64,000 bases of DNA. Source: Herbaspirillum sp. 3R11 (GTDB lineage Bacteria; Pseudomonadota; Gammaproteobacteria; Burkholderiales; Burkholderiaceae_D). The notes beneath the pieces were generated by a model. It was not told the origin of the DNA, made no database searches, and saw nothing but the letters and a program-made list of their open reading frames with translations. The DNA lies in the NCBI RefSeq assembly GCF_004563925.1, contig NZ_SPNJ01000005.1, positions 62,001-126,000 on the forward strand. The letters run 5' to 3'. A program made the translations under genes and the position numbers. The stretch's first letter is position 1; the number at the start of each line of letters is the position of its first letter. Positions 39,401 through 47,241 of the stretch are shown here, one piece after another.

Positions 39401-39976
39401 CTATTGATTATCAGACAAAAAGATACTGCCTTGACCCCTCCAGTTAGTGAGTATCGACCAGCACTGCTTGATCATGCTGTCTCTTTGCTCAAGGGTGGAA
39501 CTAAAATTAAAAAATTTAAGCAAGACTGGCAGATAGTCGTTGATGGTTTGGGCCAACACAACCAGACCACTTTGGCTGGGGACGTTCTGTTAGCATTGTC
39601 GAATATAGTGGTCAATGACGAGGGTTTGCTGTTGTTTATTGAGTGCTACAGAGAGATTGCGGATCGAATGAAATTCTCTGAGTATCCGAACATCTCTCTT
39701 AATCAAGTCTATTCAAAGCTAATTGTGAGCCCAAGCCCGATAGCGACAGAATTCATTGATCGGCATTTGAATGAGATCGACGCTCTTCTAATGGATGCAT
39801 CGAACGAGTCAAGAGGAGCTTTCATTGAAACTATTAAATCGCAGTCAATCAGTGATCGGCAAGATGCGGATCGCCTTATTGATTTGCGAAAGCGATTTAG
39901 AATCACTGACGATACTTTGGAAGAAGAACGGGACGGAGAAAATAACTATCCCGCAAAAAATGAAGAGGCAAAATAA
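36476..39976 (+). CDS. KAP-family P-loop NTPase, large
   Basis: 1166 residues from MQGTTRILQDSPAEIDEFGG, with GAGGA just upstream; an ATG at 36452 would add 8. Walker A is GSWGAGKS at 48-55, and a Walker B-like NVLDNIDRLPKD lies near 270. The KAP-type insertion of two membrane helices between the Walker motifs is present (about 138-160 and 180-205). SRTLRVAPPISHDWRSFFLA and TSTHASPRRIIHFVNELGAL complete the NTPase domain. Residues about 430-1166 form a long helical region of no recognised family. KAP NTPases include F-plasmid PifA, which excludes phage T7. The next gene starts 2 bases after the stop, so co-expression is likely. Confidence 0.88.
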   Translation: MQGTTRILQDSPAEIDEFGGKGHDRTANALVDALNQMQGRDGAVGLEGSWGAGKSTVIRIAQKKLAALDGSNLKHSIFTFDLWAHQSDDFRRAFLESFVAWLAAQKMLASETLDKARDEIRDRVKSVTVESTKKYNAFGIVFILILPLLPFIYSWLGPSALKPPSDSTSSPSWPFHVALTLVAVLYGSVAFRFVNLFYVVDWRHFRFSLARSGKSFSDAASNCVSMFSRDVESETTKQNIRETDPTTIEFHRIFRNLLSGAQSRGICIINVLDNIDRLPKDSVANTWSEVRALFAIRGGPGIQPHDNVLVVLPYDKKFVMNALGEEGEDKEADFIEKTFSRTLRVAPPISHDWRSFFLAKLKDCFSKAIDEELSERLFRLLRYSFQKTSTHASPRRIIHFVNELGALDAQWQRTISLEACAVYILNRKEIESKSDSLQKEGTIHPRYVQIANVDDIHREIAALAFNVEPAAANQVLLQDPIAKALISSRVENLRKLATVPGFDDVLQDVLQEPSREWLLTPEGVLDRVCVNLAGLQLDDARAKVCWRDIASDIQKSNIAIWPDIDVVKAFSLAISGIRSPLEAPQLARKIQSILGGTPQEIEQIGLFDYGVAWFSASMAIQESLQAVVTDDVFKEFRQKTIISLNSTAILGCAHHCAQSGNYRLSDVHQTQCDRQQLEQSFINLVNSKPSIALAVLNQLSGYFSIDNFERLQIEILSILKTNALGSNEDEPKRAALLQIAKMLCLKMGDGALEKWKALVKPLTLDGSLALHARAASEAGDKSSSAQAVAMLMALQDSTKPYPIPSDHPQMGSVVIAAVQWFNDLLSEGTDDAEFIALIAKASPDLSPFGNWLRRGLPGDEATILYAQVLREIIRTVNMTRLNSYETLGAYPEIKTFIGDDEVVFTFLRNLQNWNLSFKSDKAKLLTFSSILIADIQAQAADTSLNIILESIDKVVLGATQEEWQQAFSEQNDLLRLLIIRQKDTALTPPVSEYRPALLDHAVSLLKGGTKIKKFKQDWQIVVDGLGQHNQTTLAGDVLLALSNIVVNDEGLLLFIECYREIADRMKFSEYPNISLNQVYSKLIVSPSPIATEFIDRHLNEIDALLMDASNESRGAFIETIKSQSISDRQDADRLIDLRKRFRITDDTLEEERDGENNYPAKNEEAK

Positions 39977-39978
39977 CG

Positions 39979-41523
39979 ATGCAAGTCACATCGATTGTGG
40001 AGGGCGATTACGAGCATGCAATCGTTCAGCTTATCTGCTTGCTATACGAGGAGAAATATCACCTTGTATTCGCTTCAGCCGAATTGTGGCCAGCCGAACT
40101 TGAACGCCCCCCCCAAGAAAAAAGGCTCTCTGAACCTGCGAAGAGGCTTGGAGGAAACGGTCGTATCTTTTACTCGCGGTACGTATTGACTGCGCGGGAG
40201 GCAATGGCTTGGTACGAGCGGTGTAGAGAAGGGAAATTCGAGCTTTTGCAGCGCGACGCGAGCTATCCAGCCGTAGCCGAACCGCATCTCGAAGAACCTC
40301 CGTGGCCACAGCTGGTGGTGGGCACCAAGTTCCCGGTCTCCGGCGATGTACCGTCCTCTGTTCGCGCGCACCACCTTTATCCAGAACACGTGCCACCTTT
40401 GATTCAGAAGTTGTTCGACCTGCATCCGGAGCTGCGCACCTGGGCATCAGATCGTATTCTCACGAGCTTCGAGCGGTATCCCGAGTTGGCTGGATCCATT
40501 CACTTGCTTGTGCCAAATCCAGTGTTCCGTAGCTTGCACATGCGATTGCACATCGCTGAAGACGGTAGTGAAGGTACCGCGATCGAAATCACGCCCAGGG
40601 AGGGCATGACTTCCGAAGGGCTCCAAGCCACAGTCATCGAGCATCGTCCGACAGGAATTAGCGCTTACCAGACGATGGCATTTGCAGCGGCCCCGTACTT
40701 GCTCGTAAAGCATGTTGGGGCAGTCGAGGAAGTCGAGTTGTACCTGCACTGCCCTCGCCGTGGCCTTTTAGAGTGGCAAGCTCCTTCGAGCTACATGCGG
40801 CAGTCGAGCATAGGGATAAGCCTTATTAGCTCGCGTAAGCGAATTCAAGTTCCTCAGCCCCCCGGTACCCCTCCTGAAGAGTACGAGGTGCCGCTTTCCC
40901 ACTTGGTCTCTACAAGCACACATCGTGAACCAGGGGGACCCACGGTTCTGCCTGCAATACTTCGCAAGCGGGAGTTCGAGCGCAAGCGTTCGGATGAGGC
41001 TGAGAGATTAGGACAAAAGTGGTTTCATCGCTCAAAAACTGAGGCCACCGAGTTTGTTCGCGCTCTAATAGGGACCGCGCGCGAGCGAGTTTGGATAGTG
41101 GACCCGTACTTCGCAGCGCCCGAGCTGTTTAGCTTTGCGCTTGCGACTACCCACGCATCGGCAAAGGTCGTGATTCTTACTGGTGCCAGCACGGCTATGC
41201 AGATACCCGACCTCGTTGACAGTACCATTGAGGCCGGTGAGCAGCTACTGCGCACGCTATCGCGAACAGAAATGGGGCATATCGAAGTCAAGGTTATGAC
41301 TGGTGATATGCCCACAGTCCATGACCGATTTCTAGTCATCGATAATGCAGTCTGGTTCACAGGTAATTCGCTCAACAGCTTGGGTGAGCGAGCAGGGATG
41401 ATGATTAGTGTTCCCGCTCCCGATGTTGTAGTCGCAGAGCTCCAAAACATTCTGGATGACCTTGTACGGACCAGAACACTAGCCGACTGGGTTGCCGCAC
41501 GCAAAACAAATAAAACGACATGA
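39979..41523 (+). CDS. Phospholipase D-like protein with single HxRx4D motif (possibly VPA1262-type)
   Basis: 514 residues. The N-terminal 330 residues are unrecognised, though they bring to mind proteins annotated as VPA1262 family. The C-terminal 170 look like half of a phospholipase D fold: ARERVWIVDPYFAAPELFSF, VVILTGASTA, then H448, R450 and D455 in VHDRFLVIDNAVWFTGNSLN. The usual HxKx4D lysine is replaced by arginine, and only one copy is present. The start is 2 bases after the KAP NTPase stop, and its own stop overlaps the next start by 4 bases. Base composition is higher in GC than the two upstream genes. Likely a nuclease-like effector or recognition subunit (inference). Confidence 0.75.
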   Translation: MQVTSIVEGDYEHAIVQLICLLYEEKYHLVFASAELWPAELERPPQEKRLSEPAKRLGGNGRIFYSRYVLTAREAMAWYERCREGKFELLQRDASYPAVAEPHLEEPPWPQLVVGTKFPVSGDVPSSVRAHHLYPEHVPPLIQKLFDLHPELRTWASDRILTSFERYPELAGSIHLLVPNPVFRSLHMRLHIAEDGSEGTAIEITPREGMTSEGLQATVIEHRPTGISAYQTMAFAAAPYLLVKHVGAVEEVELYLHCPRRGLLEWQAPSSYMRQSSIGISLISSRKRIQVPQPPGTPPEEYEVPLSHLVSTSTHREPGGPTVLPAILRKREFERKRSDEAERLGQKWFHRSKTEATEFVRALIGTARERVWIVDPYFAAPELFSFALATTHASAKVVILTGASTAMQIPDLVDSTIEAGEQLLRTLSRTEMGHIEVKVMTGDMPTVHDRFLVIDNAVWFTGNSLNSLGERAGMMISVPAPDVVVAELQNILDDLVRTRTLADWVAARKTNKTT

Positions 41524-42215
41524 AGAGCGTCAACAAGAGCAGATCTCCGGTCAAAGAGCTTCCGCTGGACGATGATGAGGGCGCCTTTGCTGCAACAATT
41601 GATTGGCGCCCGCTTCGTAATTTTAACGGTACTGCGCAGCCCACTTTGCTGTGGGCAACAGTGCCTCACGCAACACAGCTCGTGGAAGCAGACAGCGTAC
41701 GTATTCCCGGCTTGGAATCCATCGGAGCTCGACACGCTGAGAACCGCATGAGAAGGGATAGTGGATCGCCGTTGGGAAGTAAAGTGTTCTGGGAAGAGTT
41801 TCGCCGCTCTCGGCTAGTGATTCTCTTTGATCGTCATTCGGACCGCAAGCTTCTACATCGGTTGCGTGAGGAGCTTGAGCCAGGCATTGCGCGCAGTCTC
41901 CAGACACTTATCGTTCTTACGGGTAAGGATGACAAGTCTTACTGTACGCCTCTTGCCAAGAACATTCAGGAAGTGCTTTTGAAGGGTAACCCTTTGAAGT
42001 TTCATTACATCGAAGGTATGGAATCATCCAAATCTCCGTTCCCGCATGATCGATTTGCCGTAACCGATGGCGAATTTTGGCACTTCGGCGGTTCGGTGGG
42101 TAGTGTCGAGCAGTGCCTCACAGGGTTTAGTCGAGGCTGGAAGGCCAAGGACTTGGGCGTCAACGAGTTCATTGAAGCGACCCTGGCGGCCGCAGAACAA
42201 TGGAGCAAAAAATGA
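41520..42215 (+). CDS. Small phospholipase D-like protein with single HxRx4D motif
   Basis: 231 residues. The central part is PLD-like: FRRSRLVILFDRHSDRKLLH, LQTLIVLTGKDD and then H176, R178 and D183 in PHDRFAVTDGEFWHFGGSVG. The motif mirrors that in the preceding protein, again with arginine in place of lysine and again only once. PLD enzymes need two such motifs, so this and its neighbour could pair to make one active site. It overlaps both neighbours by 4 bases (ATGA junctions), which points to translational coupling and fixed stoichiometry. Confidence 0.75.
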   Translation: MKSVNKSRSPVKELPLDDDEGAFAATIDWRPLRNFNGTAQPTLLWATVPHATQLVEADSVRIPGLESIGARHAENRMRRDSGSPLGSKVFWEEFRRSRLVILFDRHSDRKLLHRLREELEPGIARSLQTLIVLTGKDDKSYCTPLAKNIQEVLLKGNPLKFHYIEGMESSKSPFPHDRFAVTDGEFWHFGGSVGSVEQCLTGFSRGWKAKDLGVNEFIEATLAAAEQWSKK

Positions 42216-44206
42216 TCGATAAGCGACTTCTCAAGCTCAACAGCTGGATTTCCGAGGAGCAGGACCAAGTAAATCACGGGCGGCAAGGTACTAGCGAGCC
42301 GTGGGGGGCTGCGGTGAGGGCCGCACTCGCGGAGTTCTTTCAAAATCTGCTCGCGCAGATGCCAAAAGCACCTGCGAATGAAGGAATCATATCGTCCGTC
42401 GTTCAGCAATTCTTACCGACAGCCATTGAACCGCCTGCCGATTTCGCCGATCAATGGCCTGCGACAATCATAGACGACATCAACGTTTCGTTATTGAATC
42501 CGAGTGACCACGGCCGTCCTATTGCGGATTGGTTCATCGCTAGCGCTCTATTCGATGCGCTGGTGTCCCGCAAGCAGCCTTCCGTCGACGGGGTACACGT
42601 AGCTCGTATGCTGGCTGAGAACAGCACGCGTGTGCTGGCGTTTTCTGAAATCGTCGGGGCATCCAGCATCGTTGAACTCGGCGTAGTTACCGCCGCCATG
42701 CGCACATTTATCCAAGACGAGTGCTCGCGTCCCGAAAGTCATCTCTTACCAAGCCGCCGCTCTGCGCTTGGACCTGCAATGGAGGTATGGGCGGCCGAGG
42801 CAGATTTTGGTGCAGTGTGGGACACGCGAGTATGGATGGGTCTTGATATGCTACCGGAGCGCCTGGGAATGCTTGCTCCACTGGCTGCAGCCCGACCGAT
42901 AGAGTTACTTCCATTGATAGAGGAGATCCGCCCATTCCCTTTGCAGGAGGGGTGCTTTTACTGGCGCTCCATCACATATGACCTCGATAAGGTCTTAGAA
43001 ATGCTCGAACGAGCGCCTTTGGTGATTGACGAGCAGAGTGGACTTTGGAACAGGAACGTGGTTGCGCCCTTGCTGCTTCAAACTGCTTTTGGCGTGATTA
43101 GAGAGCTTGGCATCCATAGGAAAAACGACGGTACTCCACTCGCTCACAGCACCGAGCTGGCTAACATCGCTCACACCATTATTGAAAGGGCGTTAATGCG
43201 TCCTGACGGTGTCCAGCTTGTGTCTCGCTGGATGCGGCATCAAGTACATGTCGCGGCGTCTCGCTCCGAGGACTCGATCTTCGAAGCGGTATTCAATGCC
43301 ACTTTGGCAGCATTTGCACAATCAAAAGTAGACGCTGCAGACGTGTATCCATCAATGAGTGAGGAGCCCCCAGAACATGGAGTGTTTCCGAGCCAACTTG
43401 CTGACGACGATGCAAGCAATGCGTACGAGCAGCTGGTGCTCGCGGCCATGCTCGTTCAAGAACGAGTGCTTAAAGGAGAGGGCCGTCGAGAAGCGTCCTT
43501 TCGCCCCTCCTTCATTGCACTCTTACGCAAGGCAAGAAGTCCGTTTTCAGTGAGATATGGCGAAGTAATGCCTACTTGGCGCCATCGTGTCTTCGCCAAG
43601 ATCTACATGGCCGAGGATGAAGTCGCCGAGTCCTGGCGGGAAGACTTCGACCTATTCGCTCCCGAACAGCGAGCGGCTCTGCACTACTCATACTTCGACG
43701 ACAATTCGTTGATGGCGCCCAGTTTGTTTCTTGCCGGGGTGGGTCTCAGCCTCATCGACTGTTGTCTTGAAGCCGATGAGAAATCACCACTTTCTTGCCA
43801 AGGCATAGTTGTTTGGAGAGCAGTGTTCGAAGCAACCCAACTGCTATTCACGCACTGGAGTCTGTCTAATGACGTATGGCGTAACGTGGCCGCATCGCTT
43901 TTTGCGCGCTACCCGGGTTGTTTGCGGGCGTTGAACCCAGCTGATTTGTCTAAGGAGCAGCCTGCTCAATTACTTTCCCGGCTTGGAGGCGACGAAGGCT
44001 TGGTAGCAAATGCCTTAGCAAATTTGCTAAACAACGGAATGGATGCGGCCATCATCTGTGGCTCTGGCCCCGAGGTGACAGAGATGAAGCTCCGGATGCA
44101 GAACTACCTTGCGTGGGAAGGCGAAGCTGGCAGCCGTGCGCTCAACCGAGGAGTGAGAAGCTACTTGGTCAAGAATTTCGTTGGCAGAGAAGGCGCCAGC
44201 AATTGA
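42212..44206 (+). CDS. Unrecognised large helical protein, last gene of accessory cluster
   Basis: 664 residues from MIDKRLLKLNSWISEEQDQV; GGAG lies 7 bases upstream and the start overlaps the previous stop (ATGA). An ATG at 42200 would add 4 residues. The sequence reads as almost wholly alpha-helical (for example FGAVWDTRVWMGLDMLPERL; FEAVFNATLAAFAQSKVDAA) with no signal peptide, membrane helix or P-loop. I do not recognise a family. Its place at the end of a tightly coupled set with two PLD-like genes suggests a scaffold or sensor for them. Confidence 0.75.
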   Translation: MIDKRLLKLNSWISEEQDQVNHGRQGTSEPWGAAVRAALAEFFQNLLAQMPKAPANEGIISSVVQQFLPTAIEPPADFADQWPATIIDDINVSLLNPSDHGRPIADWFIASALFDALVSRKQPSVDGVHVARMLAENSTRVLAFSEIVGASSIVELGVVTAAMRTFIQDECSRPESHLLPSRRSALGPAMEVWAAEADFGAVWDTRVWMGLDMLPERLGMLAPLAAARPIELLPLIEEIRPFPLQEGCFYWRSITYDLDKVLEMLERAPLVIDEQSGLWNRNVVAPLLLQTAFGVIRELGIHRKNDGTPLAHSTELANIAHTIIERALMRPDGVQLVSRWMRHQVHVAASRSEDSIFEAVFNATLAAFAQSKVDAADVYPSMSEEPPEHGVFPSQLADDDASNAYEQLVLAAMLVQERVLKGEGRREASFRPSFIALLRKARSPFSVRYGEVMPTWRHRVFAKIYMAEDEVAESWREDFDLFAPEQRAALHYSYFDDNSLMAPSLFLAGVGLSLIDCCLEADEKSPLSCQGIVVWRAVFEATQLLFTHWSLSNDVWRNVAASLFARYPGCLRALNPADLSKEQPAQLLSRLGGDEGLVANALANLLNNGMDAAIICGSGPEVTEMKLRMQNYLAWEGEAGSRALNRGVRSYLVKNFVGREGASN

Positions 44207-44415
44207 GGTCCGAGTCTACCAATTTCAGAAGCAGTACAAGGCCAACAAATCTACTTAGGCAAGTTATGCGGCGTGATGCGAGGTTGCCCCGACCGAACGT
44301 TCGTTGTGGGTAAAACGCTTAGGTTTTCAACGGAACGCAAAAGACAGCATGAAGACAGAAAAGCGCATCAGCACTAGGCTTGACGCAGGTTCTTGGACTA
44401 CTTAGTACTTGATCT
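44207..44415. other. Intergenic region at the end of the accessory cluster
   Basis: About 210 bases after the last cluster gene and before the tRNA-Ser-like repeat. No gene, terminator or direct repeat stands out. It probably holds the right boundary of the accessory DNA. Confidence 0.4.
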
Positions 44416-44520
44416 TGGCGGAGAGAGGGATTCGCCTACGTTCCGCAGGCCGCTGAATCGCTTGCAAGCGATTTCCTTCGAATCCCCCGCGTAAGCCGCG
44501 CAGGCGGCTTACTTCTCTCC
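44416..44520 (-). repeat. tRNA-Ser-like structured repeat, well-preserved copy
   Basis: On the minus strand this 105-base element begins GGAGAGA and ends TCTCTCC-G-CCA, the same acceptor stem, discriminator and CCA as the real tRNA-Ser 73 bases away. Inside it are three hairpins: GTAAGCC/GGCTTAC; AATCGCTT/AAGCGATT (44457-44474 is an 18-bp perfect palindrome); and GCCTGCG-GAA-CGTAGGC. The last two are enclosed by a GGGATTC/GAATCCC stem. There is no normal D- or anticodon arm. It looks like a tRNA-Ser whose body has been replaced, or an element inserted in a duplicated tRNA end. A diverged copy lies at 29036-29139. Confidence 0.8.
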
Positions 44521-44560
44521 GCAGATGGGTTTGCTGCGCAAACAAAATGGAAGTACAAAT

Positions 44561-44587
44561 AAAAATGCCCGCATAAGCGGGCATTTT
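44561..44587. terminator. Intrinsic terminator between tRNA-Ser and the repeat
   Basis: AAAATGCCCGC pairs with GCGGGCATTTT around ATAA, flanked by A and T runs. On the minus strand it directly follows tRNA-Ser and would end its transcript. Confidence 0.85.
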
Positions 44588-44593
44588 GTATTC

Positions 44594-44684
44594 TGGCGGA
44601 GAGAGGGGGATTCGAACCCCCGATAGGCTATTAACCTATACACGCTTTCCAGGCGTGCGACTTCAACCACTCATCCATCTCTCC
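44594..44684 (-). tRNA. tRNA-Ser (anticodon GGA)
   Basis: 91 bases including an encoded CCA. The acceptor stem is GGAGAGA/TCTCTCC with discriminator G. The anticodon stem-loop CACGC-CTGGAAA-GCGTG gives anticodon GGA. A long variable arm (TATAGGTTAATAGCCTA) and the T-arm GGGGG-TTCGAAT-CCCCC are complete. It reads UCC and UCU codons. Its 3' end faces the accessory cluster, the side where tRNA-targeted elements insert. Confidence 0.97.
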
Positions 44685-44767
44685 GGAATTTGGCTTCGTT
44701 TTTAGCGAAGCCGCTGATTATAGCAACATTTTTTAGGGAGTGACGCGATTTTGAACCGTCACCCATA

Positions 44768-44803
44768 AAATAATGGCGATGCGTTGCGGCATCGCCATTA
44801 TTT
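44768..44803. terminator. Intrinsic terminator downstream of acs
   Basis: A perfect 15-bp stem, AAATAATGGCGATGC with GCATCGCCATTATTT, around a GTTGCG loop. It lies 75 bases after the acs stop on the minus strand and is flanked by T-rich sequence on that strand. Confidence 0.85.
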
Positions 44804-44877
44804 CTTGTCAGATCGGCATTCCCGGTGCGGATGCGGCTTGCGACCGGGAACAGCGTGCCTTTCCGTCTATTTTCAGC

Positions 44878-46860
44878 TTATTGCGCTTCCTTGAGCTGGT
44901 CCAGGATGGCCGGGTTTTCCAGGGTCGAGATGTCCTGCGTGATGTCTTCGCCCTTGGCCAGCACGCGCAGCAGGCGGCGCATGATTTTGCCGGAGCGGGT
45001 CTTGGGCAGGTTGTCGCCGAAACGGATTTCCTTGGGCTTGGCGATCGGGCCGATTTCCTTGGCGACCCAGTCGCGCAACTCCTTGGCGATGGCCTTGGCT
45101 TCGTCGCCGGTCGGGCGAGGGCGCTTCAGGACCACGAAGGCGCAGATCGATTCGCCGGTGGTTTCGTCCGGTTTGCCGACCACGGCGGCTTCGGCCACGA
45201 TCGGGTTGGCGACCAAGGCGGATTCGATTTCCATCGTGCCCATGCGGTGACCGGAGACGTTCAGCACGTCATCGATGCGGCCGGTGATGGTGAAGTAGCC
45301 GGTGTCCTTGTTGCGGATCGCGCCGTCGCCGGCGAGGTAGACCTTGCCGCCGAATTCTTCAGGGAAATAGGCCTTCTTGAAACGCTCGGGATCGTTCCAG
45401 ATGGTGCGGATCATCGACGGCCACGGACGCTTGACGACCAGGATGCCGCCGGTGCCGTCGGGCAGGTCGTTGCCGGTTTCATCGACGATGGCGGCGGTGA
45501 TGCCCGGCAGCGGCAGTGTGCAAGAGCCCGGTACTTGCGGCGTCGCGCCCGGCAGCGGCGAGATCATGTGGCCGCCGGTTTCGGTTTGCCAGAAGGTGTC
45601 GACGATCGGGCATTTTTCCTGGCCGATGTTCTTGTAGTACCACATCCATGCTTCCGGATTGATCGGCTCACCGACCGAACCCAGCAGGCGCAGCGACGAC
45701 AGGTCGTATTGCTTGGGATGGATTTTTTCGTCGGCTTCGGCGGCCTTGATCAGCGAGCGGATCGCGGTCGGCGCGGTGTAGAAAATGGTGGCCTTGTGGC
45801 GTTGGACCATGTCCCAGAAACGGCCGGCGTTCGGATAGGTCGGCACGCCTTCGAACACGATCTGCGTCGCGCCGACTGCCAGCGGGCCGTAGGCGATGTA
45901 GGTGTGGCCGGTGATCCAGCCGATGTCGGCGGTGCACCAGTAGATGTCGTTCGGCTTGATGTCGAAGGTCCACTTCATCGTCAGCACGGCCCACAGCAGG
46001 TAGCCGCCGGACGCGTGTTGCACGCCCTTCGGTTTGCCGGTGGAGCCGGAGGTGTAGAGGATGAACAACGGATGTTCGGCGTCGACCCATTCAGGTTCGC
46101 AGGCGTCGGGTTGGTTGGCGACGACGTCGTGCAGCCACAGGTCGCGGCCTTCGACCCAGTTGATGTCGGCGCCGGCGCGCTTGTAGACGATCACGTTCTT
46201 GATGGTGTCGCAGCCGCCCATGGCGAGCGCTTCGTCGACGATGGATTTGAGCGGCAATTGCTTGCCGCCGCGCACCTGGTAGTCGGCGGTGATGACGGCG
46301 ACTGCGCCGGCGTCGATCACGCGTTCTTGCAGCGATTTGGCGGAGAAACCGCCGAACACCACCGAGTGCGTGGCGCCGATGCGGGCGCAGGCTTGCATGG
46401 CGGCGACGCCTTCGACCGACATCGGCATGTAGATGACGACGCGGTCGCCTTTCTTGACGCCGAGCGACTTCAGGCCGTTGGCGAAGTGGCAGACTTTCTT
46501 GTGCAGTTCGCGATAGGTGACGCGGGTGACCTTGGCGTCGTCGGATTCGAAGATGACCGCGGTCTTGTCGGCGTTGCCGTTGTCCAGGTTGACGTCGAGG
46601 CAGTTGTACGAGACGTTGATCTTGCCGTCTTCAAACCATTTGTAGAACGGCGCGTCGGCTTCGTTCAGGGTCTTGGTGAAGGGCTTGTTCCATTGCAGGT
46701 TTTCACGCGCGAGGCGGGCCCAGAAGCCTTCGTAGTCGCGCTCGGCTTCGGCGCACAAGGCGTTATAGGCGTCCATGCCGGACACGGCGGCGTTCTTGAC
46801 GAACTCTGCCGGTGGAGCGAATACACGGTTTTCCTGCTTGAAGGTTTCGATGTCTGCCAC
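44878..46860 (-). CDS. acs: Acetyl-CoA synthetase
   Basis: 660 residues from a GTG start ([20 protein letters not shown]) with GGAG about 8 bases upstream; the frame is open to 46899 but without a ribosome site. Adenylate-forming enzyme signatures are complete: [77 protein letters not shown] and the C-terminal [15 protein letters not shown], which contains the acetylatable lysine. It activates acetate to acetyl-CoA in the cytoplasm. Length and motifs agree with E. coli Acs (652). A divergent promoter region of about 380 bases precedes it. Confidence 0.97.
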   Translation of the reverse strand: MADIETFKQENRVFAPPAEFVKNAAVSGMDAYNALCAEAERDYEGFWARLARENLQWNKPFTKTLNEADAPFYKWFEDGKINVSYNCLDVNLDNGNADKTAVIFESDDAKVTRVTYRELHKKVCHFANGLKSLGVKKGDRVVIYMPMSVEGVAAMQACARIGATHSVVFGGFSAKSLQERVIDAGAVAVITADYQVRGGKQLPLKSIVDEALAMGGCDTIKNVIVYKRAGADINWVEGRDLWLHDVVANQPDACEPEWVDAEHPLFILYTSGSTGKPKGVQHASGGYLLWAVLTMKWTFDIKPNDIYWCTADIGWITGHTYIAYGPLAVGATQIVFEGVPTYPNAGRFWDMVQRHKATIFYTAPTAIRSLIKAAEADEKIHPKQYDLSSLRLLGSVGEPINPEAWMWYYKNIGQEKCPIVDTFWQTETGGHMISPLPGATPQVPGSCTLPLPGITAAIVDETGNDLPDGTGGILVVKRPWPSMIRTIWNDPERFKKAYFPEEFGGKVYLAGDGAIRNKDTGYFTITGRIDDVLNVSGHRMGTMEIESALVANPIVAEAAVVGKPDETTGESICAFVVLKRPRPTGDEAKAIAKELRDWVAKEIGPIAKPKEIRFGDNLPKTRSGKIMRRLLRVLAKGEDITQDISTLENPAILDQLKEAQ

Positions 46861-47241
46861 GATTAGTCTCCTGCGATTAATGATTTTTGCTTTTTGCAAA
46901 ACATAGGCGTGTTCACTTACTCAGTCCTTACACATTCTGAATTGATCGGGGCGGAAAGGGCCGCTGCGCGCGGTCCGACGTCACGTACAGAGGTCAGACC
47001 ATAAGAGCGCAACGAAGTTTGCACTGCGGTATTGCCAGAGTGCATTATCGCATCTGTGGCCGTTGTCCGTAGCGCGCCGGCAGCCAAAGGTTGGGGCAAG
47101 AACCTGTCAAGGGAGTGTAAAATAGCGGCCTGAATTCGCTCGCCTGAATGCATCCGTTCTCCACATGCGATGCACGCAAGCTGCCGTGACGCAAGGCTGA
47201 CCGCCTGCTCACATCACTGTTTTATTCTGAGATCCGCGCCA
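46861..47241. promoter_or_regulatory. Divergent region between acs and UPF0114 gene
   Basis: 381 bases with no supported gene. Short frames reading towards 47153 and from 47170 are not convincing. The region must carry promoters in both directions; I could not fix -10/-35 boxes with confidence. Confidence 0.4.

Noticed and set aside
44773-46866. 697-codon plus-strand frame opposite acs
   Set aside because: Shadow of acs; long because of high GC, no ribosome site or domain.
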